Shown: positions 1 through 8,004, counted from the stretch's first letter. The stretch: DNA of 64,000 nucleotides from CAYFKJ01 sp964343605 (GCA_964343605.1 CAYFKJ010000005.1:248001-312000); one strand, 5' to 3'. The notes: a model not told the origin generated them from the letters alone. Translations and numbers: made by a program.

Positions 1-1374
1 GCCATCGACCAGGAATGGCGCCAGCCGCACTTCGAGAAAATGCTCTACACCAATGCCATGCTGATCCGTCTTCTGACCCACGCCTGGCAGGAGACGGACG
101 AAGAGTCCTTTAGCAAGCCCCTTCGCGGTACCATCGATTTCGTGCTGCGGCACATGCGTACGGCTAATGGCGCCTTTGGATCGACTTTCGATGCTGAGAC
201 CGGCGCGGAGGAGGGCCGATACTATCTCTGGACGGCAGCGGAAATCGGCGCGGTTCTCGGTCCGCATGCCGCCCTGTTCCGGGCGGCTTTTGATGTGACC
301 GATGAGGGGACCTTCGAGCCCGAGGCCGATTGGCTGGCGACCGATTATCAGCACAGCGCAAGCGTGCTCTACCGAAACTCCACACGGGCTCCGGAACTGG
401 CGGCCATCGGCAAGGTCGCGGAAAGCGAGGTCGAGCCAATCCTGACGGCGGCGCTGGTGAAATTGCGCCGGCACCGGGACCTCAATCGTCGGCCGCCGCC
501 CTTTGACGATAAGGTGCTGGCCGATTGGAACGGCTTGATGATACGGGCCCTGGCCGAGGCGGGCGCGGCCTTCGAGGAGGCAGACTGGCTTCAGGCGGCG
601 ATTTCGGCATTCGATGCCGTCGTCGCGGTTCACCGGTGGCGCGATGCCCAGGGCGCCGAGCGATTGCGCCACGCCTCGCGCGGCGGGAAGGCGAAGGGGC
701 CGGGGGTGGTCGAGGACTACGCCCTGATGGCCCAGGCGGCGCTGGCATTGTTCGAGGCGACGGGAGAGCGCCGATACCTTACATGGGCGGAAGCTTGGAG
801 CCGGTCGGCGATCGCCTACTACTGGGACGATCCGGCGGGCGGGTTCTTTCAGGCGGCAACGGACGAAAGCCAACTGATCGTGCGCGCCAAGGCGGCAATG
901 GACGGAGAAATTCCGGCCGGCAGTGGCGCCATGGCCGAGGTTCTGGCGCGGCTCTACTATCTCACGGGACAATTGGACTATCGCAGGCGCGCCGATGCCG
1001 CGCTTTCGGTCCAGGGCGGGTCCGTGGCGGACGATCACTTTTCCGTGCCGACAATTCTGAACGCGGCCGACACGTTGTTCGGGGCGGTACAGATCGTCGT
1101 TCTCGGCACGCGGGGCGAGGAGGACGTGTCGACGCTGCTGGACGCCGTTTACCGCATCAGCCTGCCGAACCGGGTCCTCCAGGTAATAGCGCCCGGTGGT
1201 GCGTTGCCAGCGGGCCATCCGGCTCAATACAAAACCCAGGTCGACGGGCGTGCCACCGCCTACGTCTGCGTCGGGCAGATCTGTTCATTGCCGGCTACGA
1301 CCGAAGCGGAGTTGCGCGACACGATCCTGACCATGCGCCGGCCTTTGGCCAATCGGACATCGTCCCAGGACTGA
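1..1374 (+). CDS. DUF255/YyaL-type thioredoxin-domain protein, C-terminal part
   Basis: The reading frame is open from the first base of the window, so the 5' end lies outside it; 457 residues are visible. The first visible residues include the PHFEKMLYTNA motif, which follows the thioredoxin-like domain in the DUF255 (YyaL / spermatogenesis-associated protein 20) family. The rest is the helical (alpha/alpha)6-barrel region typical of these proteins, with a FDDKVLADWNGLMI motif near residue 170. The enzymatic role of the family is not established; the fold suggests thiol redox chemistry or a carbohydrate-like substrate site. It may belong with the sulfur/thiol genes downstream, but a toxin-antitoxin pair lies in between. 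Confidence 0.9.
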   Translation, partial: AIDQEWRQPHFEKMLYTNAMLIRLLTHAWQETDEESFSKPLRGTIDFVLRHMRTANGAFGSTFDAETGAEEGRYYLWTAAEIGAVLGPHAALFRAAFDVTDEGTFEPEADWLATDYQHSASVLYRNSTRAPELAAIGKVAESEVEPILTAALVKLRRHRDLNRRPPPFDDKVLADWNGLMIRALAEAGAAFEEADWLQAAISAFDAVVAVHRWRDAQGAERLRHASRGGKAKGPGVVEDYALMAQAALALFEATGERRYLTWAEAWSRSAIAYYWDDPAGGFFQAATDESQLIVRAKAAMDGEIPAGSGAMAEVLARLYYLTGQLDYRRRADAALSVQGGSVADDHFSVPTILNAADTLFGAVQIVVLGTRGEEDVSTLLDAVYRISLPNRVLQVIAPGGALPAGHPAQYKTQVDGRATAYVCVGQICSLPATTEAELRDTILTMRRPLANRTSSQD

Positions 1375-1510
1375 ATGAGCGCTATTGGGTTGGCCCAAGC
1401 GAAAAATTGTGTACAAATGAAACATTAATAATTTCAATGATTTGGCAGACGTTCGAAGATTGCTGGCGAGCAGGCACCAGTCGACGATCTTGAATATGAA
1501 ACGTCTCTGT

Positions 1511-1535
1511 ATTACAATGTGTATAATGTGTACAT
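1511..1535 (+). promoter_or_regulatory. Promoter and candidate RHH operator of the toxin-antitoxin operon
   Basis: A perfect -10 box, TATAAT, lies at 1522-1527. It is flanked by the direct repeats ATGTGTAT (1517-1524) and ATGTGTAC (1526-1533), 9 bp apart. ATGTGTACAT (1526-1535) is palindromic apart from its two central bases. A similar element, TTGTGTACAA, lies at 1407-1416. Repeated short half-sites over the promoter fit autoregulation by a ribbon-helix-helix antitoxin. I see no convincing -35 box. Binding is inferred. Confidence 0.45.
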
Positions 1536-1553
1536 ATGATTCTGAGAAGCCTC

Positions 1554-1868
1554 ATGGGAACCGTTACAGCACGCGTCGACGATGACACCATTGAACGGCT
1601 TGAAATGCTCGCCAAGGAAACCGAGCGGTCGAAATCTTGGTTGGTCGCCGACGCACTGCGCAACTATTTGGCGGTGAATGCCTGGCAGATCGAAGCGGTC
1701 GCTGAAGCGATCGCGGAAACGCGGGTCGAATCGGTCAAGAGTGCCGACCCGCCGTCGACGCAAAAGACCGAGCAGGAAAATCCAACTGATTCAGCCACAA
1801 CGGATCATGGCGGCATCAGGGCTGCCTGGGAGGCCAAAATTGCGCGTGCGCTGGACGACCAGCGCTGA
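1554..1868 (+). CDS. Ribbon-helix-helix (CopG/ParD-type) antitoxin
   Basis: A 104-residue protein. Its N-terminus (TARVDDDTIERLEMLAKETERS) reads as an RHH DNA-binding strand and first helix, followed by KSWLVADALRNYL as the second helix. The C-terminal half is polar, as expected of a toxin-binding tail. I chose the ATG at 1554 over the in-frame ATG at 1536 because the TATAAT box at 1522-1527 would place the transcript start near 1535. The gene overlaps the RelE/ParE-like toxin start, the usual type II arrangement in which the antitoxin is translated first and represses the operon with the toxin. Confidence 0.75.
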   Translation: MGTVTARVDDDTIERLEMLAKETERSKSWLVADALRNYLAVNAWQIEAVAEAIAETRVESVKSADPPSTQKTEQENPTDSATTDHGGIRAAWEAKIARALDDQR

Positions 1869-2079
1869 AAAGGACCTGGAATCGGTCGGTAAACCGGAAA
1901 CGGTTATGAACATCCTGGATGCCGTGGAGGAACTGGCCGTGTCACCCTCGGCCGGGAAGGCCGGCATGATTCCGGGAACCCGGGAGTTGGTCCCGACAGG
2001 GCTGCCCCTGGTCGTCGTTTACAAGGTCGAAGGAGAGACGCTATTGATTCTGAGAGTGCTTCCCAGGGGCGACGCCTAA
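1840..2079 (+). CDS. RelE/ParE-family toxin
   Basis: About 79 residues. It starts LRVRWTTSAEKDLESVG and ends with the beta-strand-rich GLPLVVVYKVEGETLLILRVLPRG typical of ParE/RelE toxins. The TTG at 1840 is preferred because GGGAGG lies at 1828-1833 with a six-base spacer; an ATG at 1807 is in frame but has no ribosome-binding site. Either start overlaps the antitoxin gene, so translation is probably coupled. Its stop codon overlaps the stop of the convergent gene at 2076. Family membership is by sequence pattern; whether it acts on gyrase (ParE) or mRNA (RelE) cannot be told. Confidence 0.7.
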   Translation: MRVRWTTSAEKDLESVGKPETVMNILDAVEELAVSPSAGKAGMIPGTRELVPTGLPLVVVYKVEGETLLILRVLPRGDA

Positions 2080-2726
2080 CGATCCAGGAGATAGCTGGTG
2101 AAAAGGCCGATCAGCGCAGCCGTAAACAGCATCGGTACGACGACCTCCCAGCCCCATTTCGGCGGTACCGGTGCATCGTAGTTGTCGAACGTCGCTGCAC
2201 TGGGGGCCTCCATCATGAAACGATATGAAGGCGGAAAGCCCCCGTCGGATGCCGCCGCCTTGGTCGGCGACTCTTCAAAGGGATAACGCCCGGTATCGGG
2301 ATTGGCCTCCCGCACCTCGGCTGAAACCCGGAGCTCGCCGGCGGCGGAGCTCGATGCGATGTTGCGGGCGTCTTCCACTGCGCCGCCGTTAATGTCGGAT
2401 TTACCGATAAGAATCTCACCCATCGCGATTCCCACGTGGAACCAGATATGGCCTTGCTCGGCGCCGACCTTGTTCTCCGCCAACATGCGGCGTTGAAAAT
2501 CGGCGGCACAGGGCAAGGCTTCGGCAATGTTGGGAAAAGCGGCGATGACGCCGCCCTTCTGATCGCGGGCGATCACGGCCTTGCGTTCCCGCAAGGCGAT
2601 ATCGAGGATAGCCAGTCTTTTGCGGCCGAGTTTCCGGAGCCGCCGATTGGCCAGCAAACCGAAATTCCGGTTTTCCGCCATAACGGCATAAACGACCGTC
2701 CCCGTTCTGCGAACCTGGTCCTCCAA
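2076..2726 (-). CDS. Degenerate adenylate/guanylate cyclase-like protein with C-terminal membrane anchor
   Basis: 216 residues. The middle (about 50-145) follows the order of a class III nucleotide cyclase domain: a GGVIAAFPNIAEALPCA segment resembling the catalytic loop and following helix, then FHVGIAMGEILIG resembling the conserved G-[IV]-x-x-G-E strand, then NIASSSAAGELRVSAEV. The two metal-binding aspartates are not seen: the first site reads VVYAVMAENRNFG and the second ARDQKGGVIAAF instead of GD. A single hydrophobic helix (about 193-213) at the C-terminus would anchor it by the tail. I infer a catalytically inactive regulatory relative. Family assignment is moderate. Confidence 0.5.
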   Translation of the reverse strand: MEDQVRRTGTVVYAVMAENRNFGLLANRRLRKLGRKRLAILDIALRERKAVIARDQKGGVIAAFPNIAEALPCAADFQRRMLAENKVGAEQGHIWFHVGIAMGEILIGKSDINGGAVEDARNIASSSAAGELRVSAEVREANPDTGRYPFEESPTKAAASDGGFPPSYRFMMEAPSAATFDNYDAPVPPKWGWEVVVPMLFTAALIGLFTSYLLDR

Positions 2727-2806
2727 CCGATCCTTCCCCCTAAAGCGAAATTGGGGACAGATTAGTGAAGGTTGAAGCGGATTGCCAACAACCCTTTCGT
2801 GCGGTT

Positions 2807-3910
2807 TTAGCCTCGGCTCAAGGCCGCCTTGACGGCCCCGCCAAGCGACCCTTCCTCAAGATACTTCATGCCCAAGTAACCGCCCGCCAACAGCGACATC
2901 CAGGCGATGAAGGATCCCACCGCCAGGGTCGACATACCGGTAACGGCCTGTCCGATGGTGCAGCCCAGGGCGATGATGCCGCCGATGCCCATCATCGTGG
3001 CGCCCACCAGGTGCCGTTTCATGTCGGCGGCGTCGGTGAACGATTCGATCTGGAATTCACCCGACAACTTCGCCGCCAGGAAAGAGCCAACGATGACGCC
3101 GCCCACCGTGGCGATGCCGAAATTGATGGTCGAGCCTGTAAACGTCATGAGGTATTGCACGCTGTCGGCTGTCGGCGAAACGAAGGTGAAGGAGAACAAC
3201 GGCACCGGATCAAAGTCGTCGTTGCCGATCACGCCGGTAATGTACCAGCCGCAGGGGATGAGCAGCCCGATGATCACGCCAGCGGCGATATCGCGGTTCG
3301 AGCGGCGAAATCCGGCGTCCTTGAAGCTCCAGACCAGTAACGCACCGGCCACCGCCAGCGCGATCCAGGGACGCAATTGCGCCGTTTCCAGTCCGGATGC
3401 CGCCGAGATCAGGCCCACCGCGCCTTGGCTCTCGAGACCGAACGCAGTGAGATCGACCATCGTTAGCCCCTCGAACTCGACGCGCACCAACCCGATCAAC
3501 CCTCTCAGGGTCATATACGCGGTCACGCCGATAACCATCGCCACGACCAGTGACTTGAGGTTGCCCGCACCCAGGCGGACCAGTGTCTTGTTGCCGCAGC
3601 CGCCGGCCTGGGTCATGCCGAAACCGAACAGAAGACCGCCGAGGATCGCGCCCGCCCAGCCGAAATTCGGCGTCAGATAAATCGCCCCGCTCAAATCGAT
3701 GATGCCGACCATGTGCAGGGCCTGGCTGCCCAATATGGCAACGGCGATGGCCAGGACCCACGCCCGCATACGGTTGTAACTGCCCATGAAGACGACATCC
3801 GAAATGGCGCCCATGGTGCAGAAATTGGTGCGTTGTGCCGTGACACCGAAGACCAGACCGGCAGCGAAGCCCCAGGCACCGACGATCGTCGTAACGGGCA
3901 TTTCTTCCAT
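2807..3910 (-). CDS. YeeE/YedE-family sulfur-compound permease (SoxT-like)
   Basis: 367 residues, almost entirely hydrophobic segments joined by short loops. The family's conserved cysteine sites are present: NFCTMGAISDV (C31), QAGGCGNKTL (C105) and ALGCTIGQAVTG (C317), the residues that relay thiosulfate or related sulfur anions across the inner membrane in YeeE. Related permeases are called SoxT where they sit with soxS and soxR, and this window has both a SoxS-like thioredoxin and a SoxR-type ArsR regulator within 4 kb, supporting a role in importing sulfur substrates. It is transcribed divergently from the thioredoxin gene at 4085. The exact substrate is not visible. Confidence 0.85.
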   Translation of the reverse strand: MEEMPVTTIVGAWGFAAGLVFGVTAQRTNFCTMGAISDVVFMGSYNRMRAWVLAIAVAILGSQALHMVGIIDLSGAIYLTPNFGWAGAILGGLLFGFGMTQAGGCGNKTLVRLGAGNLKSLVVAMVIGVTAYMTLRGLIGLVRVEFEGLTMVDLTAFGLESQGAVGLISAASGLETAQLRPWIALAVAGALLVWSFKDAGFRRSNRDIAAGVIIGLLIPCGWYITGVIGNDDFDPVPLFSFTFVSPTADSVQYLMTFTGSTINFGIATVGGVIVGSFLAAKLSGEFQIESFTDAADMKRHLVGATMMGIGGIIALGCTIGQAVTGMSTLAVGSFIAWMSLLAGGYLGMKYLEEGSLGGAVKAALSRG

Positions 3911-4084
3911 TTAGCAGGTCCCCTTCTTGAATCCGCGCAACGAACGGCTAAAATTTGTACCCCAGAAACATGACAATGTTCTAATATAAAGGTCAATAGC
4001 TCTATCGTCGCAATTTCGACGAACTCGGCAAGGGGGGATCGGTCGCCGTCTGGCGGAGGCGATCGGCAATCGGGAGTATCCGCG

Positions 4085-4621
4085 TTGACGACGACGTCGT
4101 ATTTTTTGCGCTACCTGCCGGACCGGGCGGGAATTTTCGCGGCCGCCTTGGCAGTGGTGATCATGCTTGGGACCCAGGCGCAAGCGGAGTTTCAAACGGT
4201 CAGCCTCGACAACGATCTCGCGACTGAGATCGAGGATGCGGCGGCGGAAGGAAAACGCCTCGTCGTCATGTTCGACGAAGAAGGCTGCCCCTGGTGTATG
4301 AAAATGCGGGAGCGCATTTTTCCCCATCCCAAAGTTCAAGCCTTCTACGGTGAACATTTCATTCTCATCAATCAGGACATCAAGGGCGATCTGGAATTGA
4401 CGACCCCGGACGGCGTCAGCCTGAACCAAAAGCAGTTCGCCCAGAAGCTCCGTATCCGCGGCACGCCGACCTTCGTCTACTTCAATGCGGACGGGTCCGT
4501 CGCCGCCCGCATCACCGGCTACCAGGACGTCGATACCTTCATCGCCACGGGACGCTACGTTCGGGAGGGCATCTACAAGACAGACAAGTCTCTGGCGCGC
4601 TGGCACATGGAACAGCAGTAA
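4085..4621 (+). CDS. Periplasmic thioredoxin-fold protein (SoxW-like)
   Basis: 178 residues. An N-terminal hydrophobic stretch ending AQA (about residue 34) is a secretion signal. The mature part has the redox motif EEGCPWCMKM (C68/C71) and the cis-proline strand RGTPTFVYF, so it is a thiol reductase/oxidase of the periplasm. The start is TTG at 4085 with GGGAG six bases upstream, needed to include the full signal peptide. The stop and the ATG of the TolC-family gene share a base (TAATG), implying translational coupling. Similar thioredoxins (SoxW) reduce disulfides in sulfur-oxidising systems; that role here is inferred from the SoxS/SoxR-like neighbours. Confidence 0.8.
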   Translation: MTTTSYFLRYLPDRAGIFAAALAVVIMLGTQAQAEFQTVSLDNDLATEIEDAAAEGKRLVVMFDEEGCPWCMKMRERIFPHPKVQAFYGEHFILINQDIKGDLELTTPDGVSLNQKQFAQKLRIRGTPTFVYFNADGSVAARITGYQDVDTFIATGRYVREGIYKTDKSLARWHMEQQ

Positions 4622-5913
4622 TGCCGGCTCGCTGGGCTTTCACGATTGCGGTGATGGGGGCGGTCCTGTTCAGCGGCCCCGCCAGGGCGGAGATTCCGAC
4701 ACCGGGGGAACTGCTCGATCTCATCGCCGGCAACCCCCGTCTCGCCATCGCCGCCGCCGATGGCGAAATCTCCGCGGCGCGTCTGGAAGCCGCCATGGCG
4801 GCGCTGCGTCCCCGGCTGCAGGCCGGCGTTGAAGCCCGCCGACTGAATTCCATGAATCCTCGCGAAACCAGGGACAGCGACGTTTTCGGTCATCTCGAAA
4901 TCGTCCAGCCGATTTACGACTTCGGCCACAGCAGCGGCAAAATCGAAGCGGCGCGAGCCGAAACCGAAGCTGCCGAAGCCGCCGCCCGCACCATCCGCAA
5001 CACTTTGATGCTCGAGGGCCTGGCGCTCTACTTCGAACTCCACGCCTCGGACCTCGATGTTCAGGCCCTGCAGGAGGAAAACACCATCGCCTTCTTCCGC
5101 TTCAGCCGCTTGCAGGAAAAGGACGCCATCGGCGCGGCAAACCCGATCCTGTTGCTGGAGCTCCAGGGTCGGGCGGAAAAGGTTCGGTACGACTACTTCC
5201 GCGCCCAAAGCCGAAACGCGGAATTGAGGCTTCGGCTGTCCGAAATGACCGGTGCGCCGTTCAAGGATTCCACCCTGACGCCCGCCGCGCCGGAATCGCC
5301 GCCGTTCGAACTGGATCTCGCTGCCCTGATTGCTCGGGCGGAGGAAGCGCTGCCAGAGTTGGAGCAGTTGAGACGTCAGCGCGCCGCGCTCGAAGCGCGA
5401 CGTGCGGCGGTCGGGCTTACTCCCCGCATCGAAGCCTTCGGCAGGGTGGGCGAGAGCACGCGCAACCTGCGCGGCCGCGACAACTGGGCCCTGGGCGCGC
5501 GCTTTGTGGTGCCGCTTTATCACGGCGGCATGGAAAAATCCGACCACGCAAGACTGACAGCGGAGATCAAACAGGCCGACAGCCGGATCCAGCTCCGTCG
5601 CCGGGCGCTGTCGCGGGAAGTCAGCGTGGCCGTCATGGACCGCGGCGACGCCTGGCGCCGCACGGTCGCCGCCAAAACCGCCTATAGAGCAGCGCGGCGC
5701 AAACTTTACCTTGAGCAATTGCAGCGCAATCAGGATCAGCAAGGCTCCATCGGAAGCGAGTCGGCCAGGGTTACCCGGATCGAGGCCGAGTTGGTGCGGG
5801 CCATCGGGGCCTATGCTGTGGCAGGGTCAAGACTTGCAACGTTGTTGGGGGAGCATCCGGCCCGCGGGCTCGCGCCCGACTTTCTGGAGGATATGAAAGT
5901 TGTCGAGGAATAA
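4621..5913 (+). CDS. TolC-family outer-membrane efflux protein
   Basis: 430 residues with a signal peptide ending GPARA|EIP. Two long coiled-coil-rich halves each carry the outer-membrane efflux protein pattern (an EARRLNSMNPRETRD-like region, then the GARFVVPLYHGGMEKSDHARL segment near residue 300, which resembles the conserved P-L-[YF]-x-G-G strand). It should trimerise into an outer-membrane channel with a periplasmic tunnel. The next gene encodes a short adaptor, but no inner-membrane RND, ABC or MFS pump follows, so the partner must be elsewhere or absent. Coupled to the upstream thioredoxin gene by a one-base overlap. Confidence 0.85.
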   Translation: MPARWAFTIAVMGAVLFSGPARAEIPTPGELLDLIAGNPRLAIAAADGEISAARLEAAMAALRPRLQAGVEARRLNSMNPRETRDSDVFGHLEIVQPIYDFGHSSGKIEAARAETEAAEAAARTIRNTLMLEGLALYFELHASDLDVQALQEENTIAFFRFSRLQEKDAIGAANPILLLELQGRAEKVRYDYFRAQSRNAELRLRLSEMTGAPFKDSTLTPAAPESPPFELDLAALIARAEEALPELEQLRRQRAALEARRAAVGLTPRIEAFGRVGESTRNLRGRDNWALGARFVVPLYHGGMEKSDHARLTAEIKQADSRIQLRRRALSREVSVAVMDRGDAWRRTVAAKTAYRAARRKLYLEQLQRNQDQQGSIGSESARVTRIEAELVRAIGAYAVAGSRLATLLGEHPARGLAPDFLEDMKVVEE

Positions 5914-6445
5914 CCGACGTTTCGTTTTTCGTCGCCTGCTCGCGGCCATTCTGGCGGGTTTGCTGTGCGGCCCGGCGCTGGGCACCGCCGCCTCCGCCGC
6001 CGAGCGCACGCTGAGTTTCGCGGTAGCCGGCGTGATTGCCGAAGTTCTGGTCTCGTCCGGCGACCGGGTCGAAGCAGGCACTCCTCTCGCCATGTTGGAC
6101 ACCTCGCTTTTCGAAGCCAGGCGAAAAGCGCTGGCGGCAGAGAGGGCGGCGGCAGATGCCGAATTGGATTTGGCGGAACAGCGGCATGTCTACGCACGAG
6201 AACAGTTCGACGCCCTGGCGATTTCAAAAATGGAGCTTGACGAAGCGGCCATCGTGTTGGCCAACGCCATGGCCAAGGCGGCGAAAAAGGCCGCCCGGCT
6301 GCTGGCCGTGACCTGGCGTCTTGAGCGCACCACCTTGCGTGCGCCGGCGGCGGGCGAGGTTCTGAAGGTACCGGGATATGCGGGCATGGTGGTCAATCCC
6401 AGGGTTGATATCGTCCCCGTCGTGGTTCTTCGGACGTCCCGCTGA
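5900..6445 (+). CDS. Minimal membrane-fusion (HlyD/RND adaptor-like) protein
   Basis: 181 residues, about half the usual adaptor length. A signal peptide (residues 1-34, ending SAA) is followed by a lipoyl-like half-motif (GVIAEVLVSSGDRVEAGTPLAMLD), an alpha-hairpin of heptad-rich sequence (about 75-140), then the second lipoyl half (RTTLRAPAAGEVLKV). It stops just after, so the beta-barrel and membrane-proximal domains of a normal adaptor are missing. The start is TTG at 5900, 14 bases inside the TolC-family gene, with GGAGG at 5886-5890. It probably contacts that channel. No pump gene is adjacent, so its function as an efflux component is uncertain. Confidence 0.75.
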   Translation: MSRNNRRFVFRRLLAAILAGLLCGPALGTAASAAERTLSFAVAGVIAEVLVSSGDRVEAGTPLAMLDTSLFEARRKALAAERAAADAELDLAEQRHVYAREQFDALAISKMELDEAAIVLANAMAKAAKKAARLLAVTWRLERTTLRAPAAGEVLKVPGYAGMVVNPRVDIVPVVVLRTSR

Positions 6446-6496
6446 AAGCCGCGCCGATCTTTAACAAATCCGTGAGGCCGTGCGATTAGCCTTTTC

Positions 6497-6537
6497 GAAT
6501 ACATTCAATAATACTAATGTGCCTATGGATTTATAAT
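6497..6537 (+). promoter_or_regulatory. Promoter region of the dsrE2-soxS operon
   Basis: A perfect TATAAT lies at 6532-6537, upstream of the DsrE2 gene. GAATACATTC (6497-6506), palindromic except for its two central bases, lies further upstream and could be a regulator site; the SoxR-type ArsR protein encoded at 7582-7935 is the obvious candidate. No clear -35 box is seen at standard spacing. Confidence 0.35.
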
Positions 6538-6619
6538 GGCGAGTAGGGGGAGCGGCATAAAAATCTCCAATCAGGGGAACGCGGCTCATATGAAAATCGA
6601 TCGAAAAAGGAGCGGGTAA

Positions 6620-7120
6620 ATGAGTGAAGCGAGTTTGGAGAATGCCAAGAGCCTGTCGTTGATCGTGACGAAGGGATCGCTCGATTGGGCCTATCCGCCC
6701 TTTATTCTAGCGACGACGGCCGCCGCGATGGGTCTGAACGTTTCGATGTTTTTCACGTTTTACGGCCTCAATCTTTTGAAGAAGAAGCTTGATCTATCGG
6801 TCACGCCGCTGGGCAATCCAGGCATGGCCATGCCCATGATGGGGGGCCATATGAAGATGCCCAACATCATGCCCATGATTCCGGGTGTCGACGCCATGGC
6901 GACGGGTATGATGAAGAACCTGATCAAGAAAAAAGGCGTGGCATCGATTGAGGAACTGCGTGACATCGCGGTTGAATCGGACGTTCACATGATTGCCTGC
7001 CAGATGACTATGGACCTCTTCGAGTATGAAATGGAAGACATGATCGAGGGACCGGAAGTCGGCGGCGCCGCGACCTATATCGAGACCGCCACCAAGTCCG
7101 AAATCAATCTGTTCATCTAG
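6620..7120 (+). CDS. DsrE2-type (DsrE/F/H-like) sulfurtransferase-related protein
   Basis: 166 residues. The N-terminus (SLSLIVTKGSLDWAYPPFILATTAAAMGLNVSMFFTFYGL) is the characteristic DsrE2 start, and the conserved cysteine lies in MIACQMTMDLF (C127). A methionine-rich insert (about 69-98) is also usual for the family. These proteins bind or pass persulfide sulfur with TusA and rhodaneses in sulfur oxidation or trafficking; hydrophobic stretches suggest membrane association. The AAGGAG at 6609 gives a strong start. It is followed 20 bases later by soxS, so the two are probably co-transcribed. The partner TusA is not in the window. Confidence 0.85.
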   Translation: MSEASLENAKSLSLIVTKGSLDWAYPPFILATTAAAMGLNVSMFFTFYGLNLLKKKLDLSVTPLGNPGMAMPMMGGHMKMPNIMPMIPGVDAMATGMMKNLIKKKGVASIEELRDIAVESDVHMIACQMTMDLFEYEMEDMIEGPEVGGAATYIETATKSEINLFI

Positions 7121-7140
7121 ATCTGGAGCTTTCGCCGGGC

Positions 7141-7530
7141 ATGTACCGAGCCCTTGTAGTTTTTGGTCTTTTGACGGGGCTCGTTGCCGGCGGCACCGCG
7201 CGCGCCGGTGAACTTATCATGTTCGAGCAGGCGTATTGCGACTGGTGCGAGGCCTGGGACGCCGAGGTCGGCCATATCTATGCCCAAACGGATGAAGGCA
7301 AGCTGCTGCCGCTGCGGCGGGTCGACATCCATGAAACCCTCCCCACCGATCTTGCCGCCATCGGCCGCGTACGTTTCACGCCCACCTTCGTGGTCATGGA
7401 GGAAGGCCGGGAAGTCGGTCGAATTCAGGGATATCCGGGTGAGGACAGCTTCTACTGGCTGCTCGGCGAAATCATTGCCAGGATGGCCAACCCGGTGACG
7501 AAGGTAAACCTGCTTGAGGCGGCAAACTAA
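7141..7530 (+). CDS. soxS: SoxS-like periplasmic thioredoxin
   Basis: 129 residues with a signal peptide ending TARA (about residue 22). The mature protein is a short thioredoxin fold with the motif QAYCDWCEAWDAEVG (C33/C36) and the cis-proline strand FTPTFVVMEEGREVGRIQGYPG. The CxWCExWxxEVGxIY pattern matches SoxS, the periplasmic thioredoxin that keeps the SoxYZ carrier active in sulfur oxidisers. No soxXYZABCD genes occur here, so the client protein is either elsewhere or different. It lies downstream of DsrE2 and upstream of the convergent ArsR regulator, with a shared terminator between. Confidence 0.8.
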   Translation: MYRALVVFGLLTGLVAGGTARAGELIMFEQAYCDWCEAWDAEVGHIYAQTDEGKLLPLRRVDIHETLPTDLAAIGRVRFTPTFVVMEEGREVGRIQGYPGEDSFYWLLGEIIARMANPVTKVNLLEAAN

Positions 7531-7531
7531 A

Positions 7532-7557
7532 AAGGGGCACGCGCGAGCATGCCCCTT
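7532..7557. terminator. Bidirectional terminator between soxS and the ArsR gene
   Basis: The perfect 8-bp stem AAGGGGCA / TGCCCCTT (7532-7539 and 7550-7557) encloses a 10-base loop, just after the soxS stop codon and before the stop of the convergent ArsR gene. Short A and T tracts on the two sides would allow termination in both directions. Confidence 0.65.
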
Positions 7558-7581
7558 CGTGGATTTGAAGCGGAATGGACC

Positions 7582-7935
7582 TTAATCGACGGCCGTGCCG
7601 CCGGCCAGACGCAGACCGCGTTCGTCCTCGCCCTCTTCCGCCGGATCGCAATAGAGGCCATAGAGGACCTCAATGATTTGCGTGGCATCATCTCCGACAA
7701 GGGAATAGTAGATGGTTTGCGCCTCCCGACGGGTTGTCACCAACTCGTCCCGCCGCAGGCGCGCTAGATGTTGTGATAGGGCCGACTGACTCAGACCAAT
7801 CATTGATTCGAGTTGCCCGACCGATTTCTCGCCATCCGCCAAACGGCAGAGGATCAGCAAGCGATGCTCGTTGCTCAAAGCCTTAAGCAAACGACTGGCC
7901 CGGCGTGCGTTCGATTGCATTTGTTCGATATCCAT
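7582..7935 (-). CDS. ArsR-family persulfide-sensing repressor (SoxR/BigR/SqrR type)
   Basis: 117 residues, a winged-helix ArsR/SmtB protein (ALSNEHRLLILCRLADGEKSV then SQSALSQHLARLRRDELVTTRRE as the recognition helix). The metal-binding ELCVC motif of ArsR is absent. Instead there are two cysteines, C30 in helix 2 and C96 in the last helix (YGLYCDP), 66 residues apart, which equals the spacing of the sensing cysteines known in BigR (C42/C108) and SqrR (C41/C107). This identifies it as a reactive-sulfur sensor that releases DNA when the pair forms a sulfur bridge. Its likely targets are the neighbouring soxS-dsrE2 and permease/thioredoxin promoters; this is inferred from position. Confidence 0.85.
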   Translation of the reverse strand: MDIEQMQSNARRASRLLKALSNEHRLLILCRLADGEKSVGQLESMIGLSQSALSQHLARLRRDELVTTRREAQTIYYSLVGDDATQIIEVLYGLYCDPAEEGEDERGLRLAGGTAVD

Positions 7936-8004
7936 GTCCCTAGTCTCGAAGAATCAGGCGCTTAAGTCAATTGTTGCTTGTCATTCTCATTTAGGCGTAG
8001 GCGG

